A stretch of DNA of 64,000 nucleotides from Kitasatospora phosalacinea (GCF_000716545.1 NZ_JNWZ01000045.1:1-64000); one strand, 5' to 3'; counted from the stretch's first letter, positions 7,405 to 17,387 are shown. Translations and numbers: made by a program. Notes: a model not told the origin generated them from the sequence alone.

Positions 7405-8667
7405 ATGGACAGCCTCCGGCACGAGCTGACGCGGTTCATCCAGCAGCCCGCCGCTCAGCAGGACCCACCCGCGCTCTACCGCCGGCTGCTGGCCGAGGCG
7501 CCCGTCCTGGACCTCGGCCCGCTCTACGTGGTCTCCGGCCACCAGGAGATCCTCACCGTCCTGATGAACCCGGGCACCAACGTCGACCCGACCACCGTCG
7601 GACTGCCCAGGGCCGGCAACACCGCACTGCTCAAGGTGGTCAACCGGATGCTGCCGATGCGCGACGGCGCCGACCACACCCGGCTCAAGCGGCTCGCCAC
7701 CGCCGCGTTCAGCCACCGCAGGCTGGAGCAGATGCGCGAGCGGATCGAGACCACCGCCGCCCGGCTGCTCGCCCCGCTGATCGCGGCCGGCTCCTTCGAA
7801 CTCGTCGCCGACCTGGCCGTCCCGCTGCCGGTCGCCGTCTCCTGCGCCATCCTCGACGTCCCCGACTCCGAGCAGGGCCGGATCACCGGCTGGGCGGGCC
7901 TGGTCGCCCGCGCGATGCTCGACCCGTTCGGCACCGGCCCCGAAGCCGCCGAACTGGACGCCGAGTTCGCCGAATTCCACGCCTACGTCGAGGAGTTGTG
8001 CGCCGAGCGGGCCGCCGCCCCGGGCGACGACCTGATCAGCCGGCTGACCGTCGCGCGCGGCGAGGGCCGGCTCGACACCGAGGAACTGCTCGCCTTCGTG
8101 GTGATGCTGCTCGCCAACGGACTGGAGACGCTCACCTCCGGACTTGCCGTCGCCGCCTGGGAGTTGATCCGCACCCCCGGCCTGGCCGCCCGGGTGCGCG
8201 AGCGGCCCGCGCTGGCCGACGCCGTGTTCGACGAGGCCCAGCGGCTCGGCAGCCCCGTGCGCGCCAGTGCCCGGGCACTGACCCGCGAGGTCGCGCTCGG
8301 CGACACCGTCATCCCGGCCGGCAGCGTCGCCATGCTGCTGTACGCCGCCGCCAACCGGGATCCGCGCCGCTTCGCGAACCCCGACCGCTTCGACCCCGAC
8401 CGCCCCGAGCGCCAGCACCTCGCCTTCGGCCACGGCCCGCACCACTGCCTGGGCGCCCCGCTCTCCCTGATCGCCGGCTCCGCCGTCCTGCGCGGCCTCG
8501 CCGAGGCCGACGCGGTACGGGAGTTGAGCACCACCCTGACCGAGTCCACCGCCCGCCTGAACGAGCAGTTCGCCTTCGGCGGGGTGCGCGAACTGCCGGT
8601 GGCCTGCCCGCCGCGGACCGCGCCGACGGCCGCACCGGCGCCCGACCTGATGGAGGTGGCGGCATGA
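7405..8667 (+). CDS. cytochrome P450, RiPP tailoring
   Basis: This 420-residue soluble bacterial P450 has the heme-ligand loop FGHGPHHCLG with Cys as the thiolate ligand, the ExxR motif as EAQR, and an I-helix segment LANGLETLTS. AAGGAG precedes the ATG. It is the first gene after the precursor hairpin and its stop overlaps the next start (ATGA). A role in hydroxylating or otherwise oxidising the peptide is inferred from its place inside the operon. It needs ferredoxin partners, which are not encoded here. The C-terminal tail of about 25 Pro/Ala-rich residues after the P450 fold is unusual. Confidence 0.9.
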   Translation: MDSLRHELTRFIQQPAAQQDPPALYRRLLAEAPVLDLGPLYVVSGHQEILTVLMNPGTNVDPTTVGLPRAGNTALLKVVNRMLPMRDGADHTRLKRLATAAFSHRRLEQMRERIETTAARLLAPLIAAGSFELVADLAVPLPVAVSCAILDVPDSEQGRITGWAGLVARAMLDPFGTGPEAAELDAEFAEFHAYVEELCAERAAAPGDDLISRLTVARGEGRLDTEELLAFVVMLLANGLETLTSGLAVAAWELIRTPGLAARVRERPALADAVFDEAQRLGSPVRASARALTREVALGDTVIPAGSVAMLLYAAANRDPRRFANPDRFDPDRPERQHLAFGHGPHHCLGAPLSLIAGSAVLRGLAEADAVRELSTTLTESTARLNEQFAFGGVRELPVACPPRTAPTAAPAPDLMEVAA

Positions 8668-9509
8668 GCACCGTGACCGGACCCGGGCAGGACACCGGGA
8701 CGCGGCCCGGACCGGACGCCGGGACGCGGCCCGGACCGGACGCCGGGGCGCGGCGGGAGAGCACCGCCGTCGCCGCCGCGCGGGCCGCCGCCGTGCTGGA
8801 ACCCGGACTCGACCAGCCCGTGCGGCTGATCGGGGCCCGGCTGTGGCTGGCCGGCGCCGCCCTGGTGCTGGCCGTCGGCGCGGGCGCGAGCTGGGCGGTG
8901 TGGGGCAAGCTCCCGCACACCATGACCGTGCACGCCGTCGCCGCGCACGGGGACGCCCCCGTCCGGGTGGCCGCCGAACGCGCGGGCAGCGTCGTCGAGT
9001 TCGAGGTGCGCCCCGGCGACCGGGTGGCGGCCGGACAGGTGCTGGCGCTGATCGGCGACGGCACCGGCACCACCCGGCTGACCGCCCCCGAGGCCGGCAC
9101 CGTGAGCGCCCTGCTGGCCGCCCCCGGCGCCCGACTCGCGCCCGGCACGCCCGTGCTGGCGCTGGACGCGGCCGCCGCGCCGGCCACCGTCCGGCTGCTG
9201 CTGGACAACCCGCAGGACGCGGCGAAGCTCGCCCCCGGCCTGCCCCTGCTCGTCCCGGCGCCCGGCGGGGGAGCGGTGCGCGCCGTCGTCGACCGCGTCG
9301 AGGCGCTGCCCGTCCGCGCCGACTCGCTCGACGGCACCCTGCCGGTCGCCGTCCCCGGGCTGCCCGCCGGCGGCGCCCCCGTCTGGGTGGCGTACGCCCG
9401 GCTCCCGCGGGGCGTCGTGCCGGACGGCCCGCTGGCGCTGGACGTCCGGGTCGACCTCGGCAGCCGGCACCCGTACCAGGCGGTCCTCGGACGGGAGGCC
9501 AAGCGATGA
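8664..9509 (+). CDS. HlyD-like secretion adaptor (NHLM-type bacteriocin system)
   Basis: This 281-residue membrane-fusion-type protein has a cytoplasmic N-terminus of about 50 residues, one membrane segment (LWLAGAALVLAVGAGASWAV) and a biotinyl-lipoyl-like domain (VEFEVRPGDRVAAGQVLAL). Adaptors of this type accompany C39 ABC exporters of NHLM-class peptides; a Gram-positive version would act on the outer face of the membrane. The gene is coupled at both ends by ATGA overlaps. The N-terminal tail contains a 24-base direct repeat giving GTRPGPDA twice (from about 8697). Confidence 0.8.
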   Translation: MSTVTGPGQDTGTRPGPDAGTRPGPDAGARRESTAVAAARAAAVLEPGLDQPVRLIGARLWLAGAALVLAVGAGASWAVWGKLPHTMTVHAVAAHGDAPVRVAAERAGSVVEFEVRPGDRVAAGQVLALIGDGTGTTRLTAPEAGTVSALLAAPGARLAPGTPVLALDAAAAPATVRLLLDNPQDAAKLAPGLPLLVPAPGGGAVRAVVDRVEALPVRADSLDGTLPVAVPGLPAGGAPVWVAYARLPRGVVPDGPLALDVRVDLGSRHPYQAVLGREAKR

Positions 9510-11869
9510 AGCCGACCCGGACCGCCACCGTCGAGCCGCCCGCCACCGAACCGCGCACCGCCGGCGGCGGCGGGCCGAAGAGCGCGGACCCGAAGCCCGG
9601 AACCCCCCGGAGGGCGCCGAAGAGGCGCACCCACCTGCGCACGCCCGTGGTGCCGCAGATGGAGGAACAGGACTGCGGGGCGGCCTGCCTCGCCGTGGTG
9701 CTCGGCGCGTTCGGGCGGCGGGTGACGCTGAACGAGGCGTCCCGCGCCTGCGGGGTCAGCCGGGACGGGGTCAGCGCGGCCGCCGTTGCCCGCGCCGCCG
9801 GACGGTACGGGCTGCTGGCCCGCGGCCGCCGGGTGGTGCGCCGCGAGGACGAGCGGCTGCAGGGCCTCGACGCCGTGCCGGTGCCGTCCATGGTGCTGGT
9901 CACCGGCCCGCACTTCGCCGTCTTCGAAGGCGTCAAGCGCGGCCGGGTGCACGTCAACGACCCCTCGCTGGGCTCCTACTCGGCCACCCCGGCCGAGTTC
10001 TGGGAGTCGTTCGCCGGCATCGCCGTCGGCTTCGAACGCGGCCCCGACTTCGAACGCGGCGGCCGCCGCTTCCCGCTGCTGCGCTCGCTGACCGCCCGGA
10101 TGCGGCCGTACGCCTGGCCGATGCTGGTCGCGGTGCTGGTCGGCATGGTGATGACGGTGCCCGGCGTGGCCTCCGCGTTCCTGCTGCGCACCTACCTGGC
10201 CACCGTGGTGAACGGCGGCGCGAGCGGCTGGGCGCTGCCGCTGACCCTGGCCGGGGCCGCCGTCACCGGGCTCGTGCTGGCCGGGAACTGGCTGCGCTCC
10301 GCGATGGTCAACCGGGTGCTGGAGGCGATGGCCGCCCGCTCCTCGGCGGCCTTCCTGTGGCGGATGCTGCGGCTGCCCGGCGCGTTCTTCCACCGCCGCC
10401 AGCTCGGCGGCCTGGTCACCCGCGTCCAGCTCAACGACGGCCTGGCCAACCTGCTCTCCTACCGGGTGGCCGGCGCCGCCTCCTCGTTGGCCGCCGCCGC
10501 CGTCCACCTGGGCGCGCTGCTCTGGCTGGCCCCGAAGCTCGCCGCGATCCCGGTCGCCGTCGCGGTGCTGGACGCGCTCGCACTGCGCTCCGCGGACCGG
10601 CGGCGCGGCGGCACGATCCACCGGCTGCACGCCGAGGGCCACAAGCGCGACGGCGTCGCCTTCGCCGGGGTGTCGGCGATCGAGACGGTCAAGGCCGAGG
10701 GCGCGGAGGACGCGCTGTTCCGCTCCTGGGCCGGCTGGCAGGCCCGCGCCGCGCACACCGGGCAGCAGGTCGCCCGCACCGTCCTGGTGCCGCTCTCGCT
10801 GCCCGGCGCGCTCAACTCCGCCGCCGCGGCCGCCGCCGTGATCGCCGGAACCGCCCTGCTGCTGGCCGGCTCGCTCTCCTTCGGCACCCTGCTGGCCTTC
10901 CTGCTGCTGCTCAACGGCTTCCTCCTACCGGTCTCCCAACTGGTTGGCACCGGTGCCGAGTTCACCGTCGCCCGGGCGCAGAACGCGCTGCTGGAGGACA
11001 TCGAGACCAGCGAGGTCGACCCGTACCTCACCCCCGTCCTGGACGCCCCCGCCGAACCCGTCCGGCTGCGCGGCGAACTCGAACTGCGCGACCTGGAGTT
11101 CGGCTACGACCCCAACCGGCCGCCCGCCCTCACCGGGATCTCGCTGCGGATCGCCCCCGGTGAATGGGTCGCCGTGGTCGGCGGCAGCGGCAGCGGCAAG
11201 TCCACCCTGGCCCGGCTCGCGGCCGGCGTGCTGCGCCCTTGGAAGGGCGAGGTGCTGCTCGACGGGCGCCCCCGCGACGACTGGCACCGCGCCGTCGTCA
11301 CCGGCCAGGTCGCCTACGTGGAACAGCAGTTGCGCCTCTTCGAGGGCACCGTCCGGGAGAACCTGACGCTCTGGGACCCCTCGGTCGGCGAGGACGCCCT
11401 GAGCCGGGCCCTGGCCGACGCCGAAGCCGCCGAACTGGTCCGCCGCCGCGGCGGGCTGGACGCCCGGATCGACGAGGACGCCCGCAACTGGTCCGGCGGC
11501 GAGCGCCAACGCATCGAGATCGCCCGGGCGTTGGCCCTCGACCCGGCCCTGGTCGTGCTCGACGAGGCCACCAGTGCCCTGGACGCCCACACCGAGGCCG
11601 CCGTCAACGCCCACCTGCGCCGCCGAGGTGTCAGCTGCCTCGTCCTGGCCCACCGACTGAGCACCATCCAGGCGGCCGACCGGGTCGTGGTGATCCGGTC
11701 CGGTCGGATCGTCCAGCAGGGCCCGCCCGCCGAACTCGCCGAACAGGACGGCCCCTACCGGGAGCTGCTGCGCGAGACGGCCGCCGCCGAAGCCGCTCAG
11801 ACCACCCAGACCACCCAGACCACCCAGACCACCCAGGACCAGCCCGTCCGGACGGAGGAGCAGGCATGA
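9506..11869 (+). CDS. C39 peptidase-containing ABC transporter (NHLM family)
   Basis: This 787-residue bifunctional exporter should cut the precursor after the double Gly and carry the core out. The C39 domain spans about residues 45-190, with catalytic Cys57 in QDCGAACL, His136 in GPHFAVF and Asp152 in VNDPSLG. Six membrane segments occupy about 200-480. In the ATPase, Walker A is GGSGSGKST, the signature WSGGERQR and Walker B LVVLDEATSALD. The C-terminus has a QTT repeat from four 9-bp DNA repeats. The ATG at 9506 overlaps the previous stop. All catalytic residues are present, so it looks active. Confidence 0.92.
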   Translation: MKPTRTATVEPPATEPRTAGGGGPKSADPKPGTPRRAPKRRTHLRTPVVPQMEEQDCGAACLAVVLGAFGRRVTLNEASRACGVSRDGVSAAAVARAAGRYGLLARGRRVVRREDERLQGLDAVPVPSMVLVTGPHFAVFEGVKRGRVHVNDPSLGSYSATPAEFWESFAGIAVGFERGPDFERGGRRFPLLRSLTARMRPYAWPMLVAVLVGMVMTVPGVASAFLLRTYLATVVNGGASGWALPLTLAGAAVTGLVLAGNWLRSAMVNRVLEAMAARSSAAFLWRMLRLPGAFFHRRQLGGLVTRVQLNDGLANLLSYRVAGAASSLAAAAVHLGALLWLAPKLAAIPVAVAVLDALALRSADRRRGGTIHRLHAEGHKRDGVAFAGVSAIETVKAEGAEDALFRSWAGWQARAAHTGQQVARTVLVPLSLPGALNSAAAAAAVIAGTALLLAGSLSFGTLLAFLLLLNGFLLPVSQLVGTGAEFTVARAQNALLEDIETSEVDPYLTPVLDAPAEPVRLRGELELRDLEFGYDPNRPPALTGISLRIAPGEWVAVVGGSGSGKSTLARLAAGVLRPWKGEVLLDGRPRDDWHRAVVTGQVAYVEQQLRLFEGTVRENLTLWDPSVGEDALSRALADAEAAELVRRRGGLDARIDEDARNWSGGERQRIEIARALALDPALVVLDEATSALDAHTEAAVNAHLRRRGVSCLVLAHRLSTIQAADRVVVIRSGRIVQQGPPAELAEQDGPYRELLRETAAAEAAQTTQTTQTTQTTQDQPVRTEEQA
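11798..11833 (+). repeat. 9-bp tandem repeat in the C39 transporter gene
   Basis: Four copies of CAGACCACC encode Gln-Thr-Thr repeats close to the C-terminus of the transporter, outside the ATPase core. The unit keeps the reading frame, so copy-number change would only lengthen a flexible tail. Confidence 0.85.
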
Positions 11870-14112
11870 GCACCGTCACCGCCGCCCCCGAGGGCGGGAC
11901 ACGGACTGCCGCGGAGGACGAGGAGCGCGGCCCGGCGACCCGGGCCGACGCCACCGCGGCCGCCAACCGCACCGCACTCGCGGGCGCGTTGGCCGAGTTG
12001 GGCACCGCCGCCGGTCGTCCGCACACCTCCCCGCGCCCCGGCGGCACCACGCCGGCAGCGCCGCGCCACCGCGCGGACCAGGCGCGGGAGGTGCTGCGGG
12101 CACTGGGCGTGCCGGTGCCCGAACAGGTCCCCGCCGCGGTGCGGGACGCCGCCGACCCGGTGACGGCGCTGCTGCGCCGGGCCGGAGTGCGCTGGCGCCC
12201 GGTCACCCTGGCCGGCGGGGACGAGACCGGCACGGCCGGGCCGATGGTGGCGTTCGCCGCCGAGGACGGCCGGCCGATCGCCCTGATTCCCCGGGCCGGG
12301 CGGCACCGCCGCCACGACCCGGACTCCGGACGGGCTGCCACCCGTGCGGAGTTGAGCCGCCAGGCGCTGCTGCTGTACCCGCCGCTGCCGCCGGGGTGCC
12401 CGACCCCGGTCGACCTGCTGCGCTTCGCCCTCGCCGTGCCCGGTGCCCGCCGGGACCTGGCGGTGCTGAGCGGGGCCGGTCTGGTGTCGGCGCTGCTCGG
12501 CCTGCTCGTCCCGCTGTCCACCGGAGTACTGCTGCCCGGCCTGCTGCTGGCCGAACGGCACCCGGTGCGCTGGCTGGCCGTGCTGCTGGGCTCCGCGGTG
12601 GTGGCGTCCTGGCTGCTCACGCTCGTCCGCAACACCGCCGCCGTCCGGCTCACCAGCCGGGTGCAGCACGCGCTCGAACCCGCCGTCTGGGACCGGCTGC
12701 TGGCCCAGGACGCCAGGTTCTTCCGCGACTACACCACGGGTGACCTGGTGCACCGGGCGAACGCGGTGGCGCAGGCCCGGCAGGCCCTCTCGGAGGTGCT
12801 GGTGGGCGCCGTGCTCGGCGCGGTGTTCGCCGTCACCGGGCTGACCGTCCTGCTGCTGGTGGACTGGCGGCTCGGCGGGCTGCTGCTGCTCGCCGTGCTG
12901 GCGGTGACGGCCGCGCTGCTGCTGCTCGGCCGTCGCCGCCAGGAGCACGAGTCGCGGGTCTACCAGGCGCACGGGCAGTTGCAGGGCGTGCTGTACGGGC
13001 TGCTGCTGGGCATCGACAAGATCCAGACCGCCGGCCGGGAGATCCAGGCCTTCGCCCGCTGGGCCGTCCCGTTCGCCGGGCAGAAACGCGCCGACGCCGC
13101 CGCGATGCGCAGCGAGGCACTCTCCGGCGCGCTCACCACCGCGCTCCAACCGCTGCTGCTGGCCGTCCTGCTGGCGGGGGCGACGTTCGGCTCGGCCGCC
13201 GAGGCCGGGCACCTGATGGCCGCCGGCGTGGCGGCCGGCCAGGTCGCCCTGGCGCTGGGCCAGGTCACCCACGCCGCGGCCGGCGCGTACGGCGTCGCCC
13301 CGGTGCTGGAGCGGCTGCGGCCGATCCTCGCCGAGCCGGCCGTGAACGCCGCCGAACGGGCCGGGCAGCTCGCCGACCCGGGCCGCCTCGTGGGGCGGCT
13401 CGCCCTGGAGAACGTGGTGTTCCGCTACCCGGGCAGCGCGCTGCCCGCCCTGGACGGGGTGTCGCTGCGCGCCGAGCCGGGCGAGTTCGTCGCCGTGGTC
13501 GGTCCGTCCGGCGCCGGCAAGTCCACCCTGATCCGGCTGCTGCTCGGCTTCGAGCGGCCCGAGTCCGGCGCGATCCGCTACGACGGCCGCGAACTCGCCG
13601 GCCTGGACGCCCGGTTGGTCCGCCGACAGCTCGGCTCGGTGCTCCAGCACGGCCGGATGCTGCGCGGCTCGCTGCTGGAGAACCTGGCCGGCGCCGACCC
13701 GGACGTCACCGAGGACCGGATCTGGCACGCCGCCGAACTCGCCGGGATCGCCGACGAGTTGCGCGCCCTGCCGATGGGCCTGGGCACCCGGGTCGGCGAG
13801 GACGCGCAGGGCTTCTCCGGCGGCCAGGTGCAACGCCTGCTGCTGGCCCGCGCCCTGGTCCGCGACCCGGCCGTGCTGCTGCTCGACGAAGCCACCTCCG
13901 CCCTCGACAACGCCACCCAGCAGCGGGTCGCCGACGCCGTCGCCGGCCTCGACCGCACCCGCCTGGTGATCGCCCACCGACTGAGCACCATCCGCACCGC
14001 CGACCGGATCTGCGTGCTGGACGGAGGACGGGTGTCCGCCGAGGGCACCTACCGCGAACTGCTCGGCACCGACCCGCTGTTCACCCGCCTCGCCCGCTTC
14101 CAGGAGATGTGA
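11866..14112 (+). CDS. second ABC transporter, fused membrane/ATPase (NHLM family)
   Basis: This 748-residue half-transporter lacks a peptidase domain. An N-terminal soluble region of about 190 residues, including VAFAAEDGRPIALIPRAGRH, resembles the extra domain of the NHLM ATP-binding subunit. It is followed by six membrane segments and an ATPase with Walker A GPSGAGKST, signature FSGGQVQR and Walker B LLLDEATSALD. It probably forms a heterodimer with the C39 transporter encoded just upstream. It is coupled by ATGA at its start, and the LanM start follows one base after its stop. Confidence 0.88.
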   Translation: MSTVTAAPEGGTRTAAEDEERGPATRADATAAANRTALAGALAELGTAAGRPHTSPRPGGTTPAAPRHRADQAREVLRALGVPVPEQVPAAVRDAADPVTALLRRAGVRWRPVTLAGGDETGTAGPMVAFAAEDGRPIALIPRAGRHRRHDPDSGRAATRAELSRQALLLYPPLPPGCPTPVDLLRFALAVPGARRDLAVLSGAGLVSALLGLLVPLSTGVLLPGLLLAERHPVRWLAVLLGSAVVASWLLTLVRNTAAVRLTSRVQHALEPAVWDRLLAQDARFFRDYTTGDLVHRANAVAQARQALSEVLVGAVLGAVFAVTGLTVLLLVDWRLGGLLLLAVLAVTAALLLLGRRRQEHESRVYQAHGQLQGVLYGLLLGIDKIQTAGREIQAFARWAVPFAGQKRADAAAMRSEALSGALTTALQPLLLAVLLAGATFGSAAEAGHLMAAGVAAGQVALALGQVTHAAAGAYGVAPVLERLRPILAEPAVNAAERAGQLADPGRLVGRLALENVVFRYPGSALPALDGVSLRAEPGEFVAVVGPSGAGKSTLIRLLLGFERPESGAIRYDGRELAGLDARLVRRQLGSVLQHGRMLRGSLLENLAGADPDVTEDRIWHAAELAGIADELRALPMGLGTRVGEDAQGFSGGQVQRLLLARALVRDPAVLLLDEATSALDNATQQRVADAVAGLDRTRLVIAHRLSTIRTADRICVLDGGRVSAEGTYRELLGTDPLFTRLARFQEM

Positions 14113-14113
14113 G

Positions 14114-17100
14114 ATGTCGCTCGACGTTCAGACCTGGCTCCGCACCGCCGGAACCCCGGGCCACGCGGCCCCGACGACCGCCCTGCTGCCCGGCCTGCCC
14201 GGCGCCGACGAGCGGCTGCACGCCGTGATCGCCGCCGCGGCCGGCTTCGAGGAACGCGCCGCCGCCAGTGACGACGGGCAGGCCCTGTTCGCCCCCGACC
14301 AGCGCGAGGACCGGCGCAGCCGCGCCGCCGCCGTCGAGACCTGGCTGCGCCGCGCGGCGGGCGACCAGCGCTCCGCCGGGGTGCTGCTCGACCACCTCGC
14401 CGAGACCGGCCGCCCGCTCGGCGAGGGCCTGCGCCGGGTCCGCCTGGCCGACCCGGCCAAGCTGCCCTCCTGGGCGTACCCGCTGGCGGTGTTCCTGCGC
14501 GCCCAGAGCGAGACCCCCGCCACCGGCCCGGGCGCGGTCGCGGCCGGCTTCCGGGCCGCCGCCGACGCCCTGCTGCCCGCCGGGGACGGCTCGGTGCTGG
14601 GCGTCCCGGTCACCGCGAAGGGCCGCGCCGACGTGGTCTCCACCCTCGCCGGACGGCTGGTCGAGGTCGCCAACCTCACCCTGTGCCAGGAGTTCCAGCT
14701 CGCCACCGGCCGCCCCCGGGCCACCTCCTGGGACGCCGAGGGCGGCCCGGACGCCTCCGTCGCGGGCTGGCTGGCCCGGCTGGAGCGGCTGCCCGCGCTC
14801 GCCTACCTGATCGGCACCGTCTGCCGGCAGTGGCAGGAGATGTACACCGAGATGTTCGCCCGGCTCTCCGCCGACCGGGCGAGCCTGGTCGAGGAGATGT
14901 GGGGCGGCGCCGACCCGGGCGCGCTCGACTCCGTGCACGGCGACGCCGGCGACCGGCACGCCCAGGGCCGCTCGGTGGCGCTGCTGCGCTTCGAGAGCGG
15001 GGCCGGCGTGGTCTACAAGCCCAAGGACATGCGGCACGCCACCGCCTTCCTCGGCCTGGTCGAGCGCCTCAACCGCGAACTCTCGCTCGACCTGCCGCTG
15101 CGCACCGTGCTGATCCGCTCCGACCGGGGCGACGACGGCCACGGCGCCTCGCTCAGCACCGACTGCTCCGGCGACTACGGCTGGGAGGAGCTCGTCCCGT
15201 CCCGCCCCTGCGCCGACCGCGCGGGCTTCGCCCGGTTCTACCGCCGCCTGGGCATGACCATCCGGCTGGTGCAGCTGCTGGAGGGCCGCGACCTGTGGGC
15301 CGACAACCTGCTGGCCGACGGCGAGCACCCCGTCCTGATCGACCTGGAGTGCCTGCTCTACCCGCGGGTCCAGGCCCCGCCGGTGCTGACGGAAGGCCAG
15401 CGCGGCCTGCTGGACGAACTGGAGACCACCGTGGTGCGCACCGCGATGGCCTTCCAGGCGTGGACCCCGGCCGGACGCACCGACGCCCTCGACATCGGCT
15501 GCCTGTCCCGGGTCGGCAGCCTGGAGACCGCCCCCGGCGTGCCCGCCCTGCCGCTGCCCGCCTACCGCCCGGTGCACGACGGGCAGCCGGCCGACCCGTG
15601 GCAGTACACCGAGGAGGTGGTCGACGGCTACCGCGAGATGCACGCGGCACTGCACCGGCTGCGCGGCGAACTCGCCGACCCCGAAGGCCCGCTGAGCGGA
15701 TTCCGGGGCATCTGGGTGCGCTACATCTGGCGCCACACCTGGGACGGCTACAAGATCCTGCGGGCCTCCACCAGCCCGTTCGCCCTGGACGACGGCGCGA
15801 CCCGGGAGACCGTCATCGCCGGGGCGCTGCGCGGCGCCGTCACCGCCCGCGCGGGCGACGCCGCCCGCGGCGACCTGCTGGAGGTGGTGCTCGCCGAACT
15901 CGACTCCTTCCGCTCCTTCGACATCCCGTTCTTCCGCTCGCTGACCACCTCCTCCTCGGTGTTCACCGCCGACGGCCGGGAGATCCCCGGGCACTTCCAG
16001 TCCACCGGCTGGCAGCGCCTCCAGCAGCGGGTCGCCGAACTCGACGGCTTCGACCTGGAGGGGCACGTCGCGGTGCTGTCCGGCTGCACGGACGCCGCCC
16101 GGGCCGGCACCGAGCAGCCCCCGGCGAAGCCGGTCCGGCCGCTGCGCGCGGCCGAGCCGCCCACCCCCGGCGAGCTGCTGTCCGTCGCCACGGCGCTCGG
16201 CGACCGCATCCTCGCCGACCGGCGCCCCACGGGCTGGCTCGGCCAGAGCTGGTACCCGGGCACCGGCCTGCGGCAGGTCGAGGCGCTCGGCCCCGACCTG
16301 ACCTCCGGCACCCTCGGCATCGCCCTGCTGCTCGCCGAACTCTGGTCCGCCACCGGCGAACCCCGCTTCCACCGGGCCGCGCACGGTCTGCTCACCGAGG
16401 CCGCCGCGCTGATCGACCCGCGGGAGCCGATGGCCTTCGCGTTCGCCGGCGACTCCCGGCTGGCCTCCGGCGCACCCGTCCCCGGCGGCTTCTTCGGCCC
16501 CGGCGCGATCATCCACGGCCTGGCCCGCGGCGGCCTGCTGCTCGGCGAGCCCGGCTTCCTCGCCGCCGCCCAGGCCCTCGTCCCCGGCGCCATGACGGTC
16601 GCCGAGTCCGCCTCCAACCGGCCCGGCCGCCCGGTGAAGATCCCGCACGCCGACGTCCCGCTCGGCACCGCGGGACTGCTGCTCAACCTGCTGCGCCTGC
16701 GCCGCGCCGCCGGCGGCGGCCACGCCGACACCGACCAGGCGATCCGCGTCCTGGCCGCCGGGGCGCTCGACCGGCTCACCGACGAGCACACCCCGTTCGA
16801 CTTCCTGCAACTCGTCCCCGGCGGCACCGACTCGATCGCCGCCGCTCTCGCCCGCACCCTCGCCGAAGCCCCCGCCCTGCTCGCCGACCCCGAATCCGTC
16901 CGGGCCCGGCTGCACGCCCACCGCTTCGACACCGCCACCCGCTCCGGCCGCCTCGCCTGCCTCGACGCCGCCGTCTCGCTCGGCGCCGACGCCGTCGACC
17001 AGGCCGACCTCGGCGCCCTCGCCCCGCCCGTCACCGGCCCCGAACTCGCCGCCCTCACCGGCCGCGCCCTGCTCTCCGCCGCCACCGAGGCGCTCACCGC

Positions 17101-17359
17101 CGCCGAGGCCGGACTCGTCCACACGCTGCCCGAAGACGCCGAGGCCCTGCTGGACGGCCCGTTCTACGACGGCCGCGAGGCCGCCGCCCTGATGGTCCGC
17201 GAACTGCTCACCCGCCACCGCCTGCACGGCACCTGGTTCCCGGACCGGGCCGCGCACGACGCCGTCAACCTCGGCGCGCTGGACGGCACCGTCGCCGTCG
17301 GCCTGCTGCTGCTGCGCCTGCACGACGCCTCCGCCGCCCCGCTCGCCACCCTGCGCTGA
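14114..17359 (+). CDS. LanM-type dehydratase with degenerate LanC domain
   Basis: This 1081-residue class II lanthipeptide synthetase homologue has a dehydratase half that keeps Asp280/His282 (GDRHAQGRSV), Lys302 (VYKPKDM), Asp393, Asn398, Asp410/Glu412 (LIDLEC) and Arg536/Thr542 (VRYIWRHT), matching CylM positions for phosphorylation and elimination. The usual TDxHxEN loop reads RDLWADN, so its His is Trp395. The C-terminal half keeps the LanC helix-repeat pattern (LTSGTLGIALLLAEL), but the zinc motif CHG reads Val-His-Thr (Val1002); only Cys949 may survive. I infer a Ser kinase/lyase making dehydroalanine, with no or weak cyclase. Placement between exporters and YcaO supports a hybrid pathway. 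Confidence 0.88.
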   Translation: MSLDVQTWLRTAGTPGHAAPTTALLPGLPGADERLHAVIAAAAGFEERAAASDDGQALFAPDQREDRRSRAAAVETWLRRAAGDQRSAGVLLDHLAETGRPLGEGLRRVRLADPAKLPSWAYPLAVFLRAQSETPATGPGAVAAGFRAAADALLPAGDGSVLGVPVTAKGRADVVSTLAGRLVEVANLTLCQEFQLATGRPRATSWDAEGGPDASVAGWLARLERLPALAYLIGTVCRQWQEMYTEMFARLSADRASLVEEMWGGADPGALDSVHGDAGDRHAQGRSVALLRFESGAGVVYKPKDMRHATAFLGLVERLNRELSLDLPLRTVLIRSDRGDDGHGASLSTDCSGDYGWEELVPSRPCADRAGFARFYRRLGMTIRLVQLLEGRDLWADNLLADGEHPVLIDLECLLYPRVQAPPVLTEGQRGLLDELETTVVRTAMAFQAWTPAGRTDALDIGCLSRVGSLETAPGVPALPLPAYRPVHDGQPADPWQYTEEVVDGYREMHAALHRLRGELADPEGPLSGFRGIWVRYIWRHTWDGYKILRASTSPFALDDGATRETVIAGALRGAVTARAGDAARGDLLEVVLAELDSFRSFDIPFFRSLTTSSSVFTADGREIPGHFQSTGWQRLQQRVAELDGFDLEGHVAVLSGCTDAARAGTEQPPAKPVRPLRAAEPPTPGELLSVATALGDRILADRRPTGWLGQSWYPGTGLRQVEALGPDLTSGTLGIALLLAELWSATGEPRFHRAAHGLLTEAAALIDPREPMAFAFAGDSRLASGAPVPGGFFGPGAIIHGLARGGLLLGEPGFLAAAQALVPGAMTVAESASNRPGRPVKIPHADVPLGTAGLLLNLLRLRRAAGGGHADTDQAIRVLAAGALDRLTDEHTPFDFLQLVPGGTDSIAAALARTLAEAPALLADPESVRARLHAHRFDTATRSGRLACLDAAVSLGADAVDQADLGALAPPVTGPELAALTGRALLSAATEALTAAEAGLVHTLPEDAEALLDGPFYDGREAAALMVRELLTRHRLHGTWFPDRAAHDAVNLGALDGTVAVGLLLLRLHDASAAPLATLR

Positions 17360-17387
17360 CCGCGCGCCGCTTCGAGGAGTACCCGCC

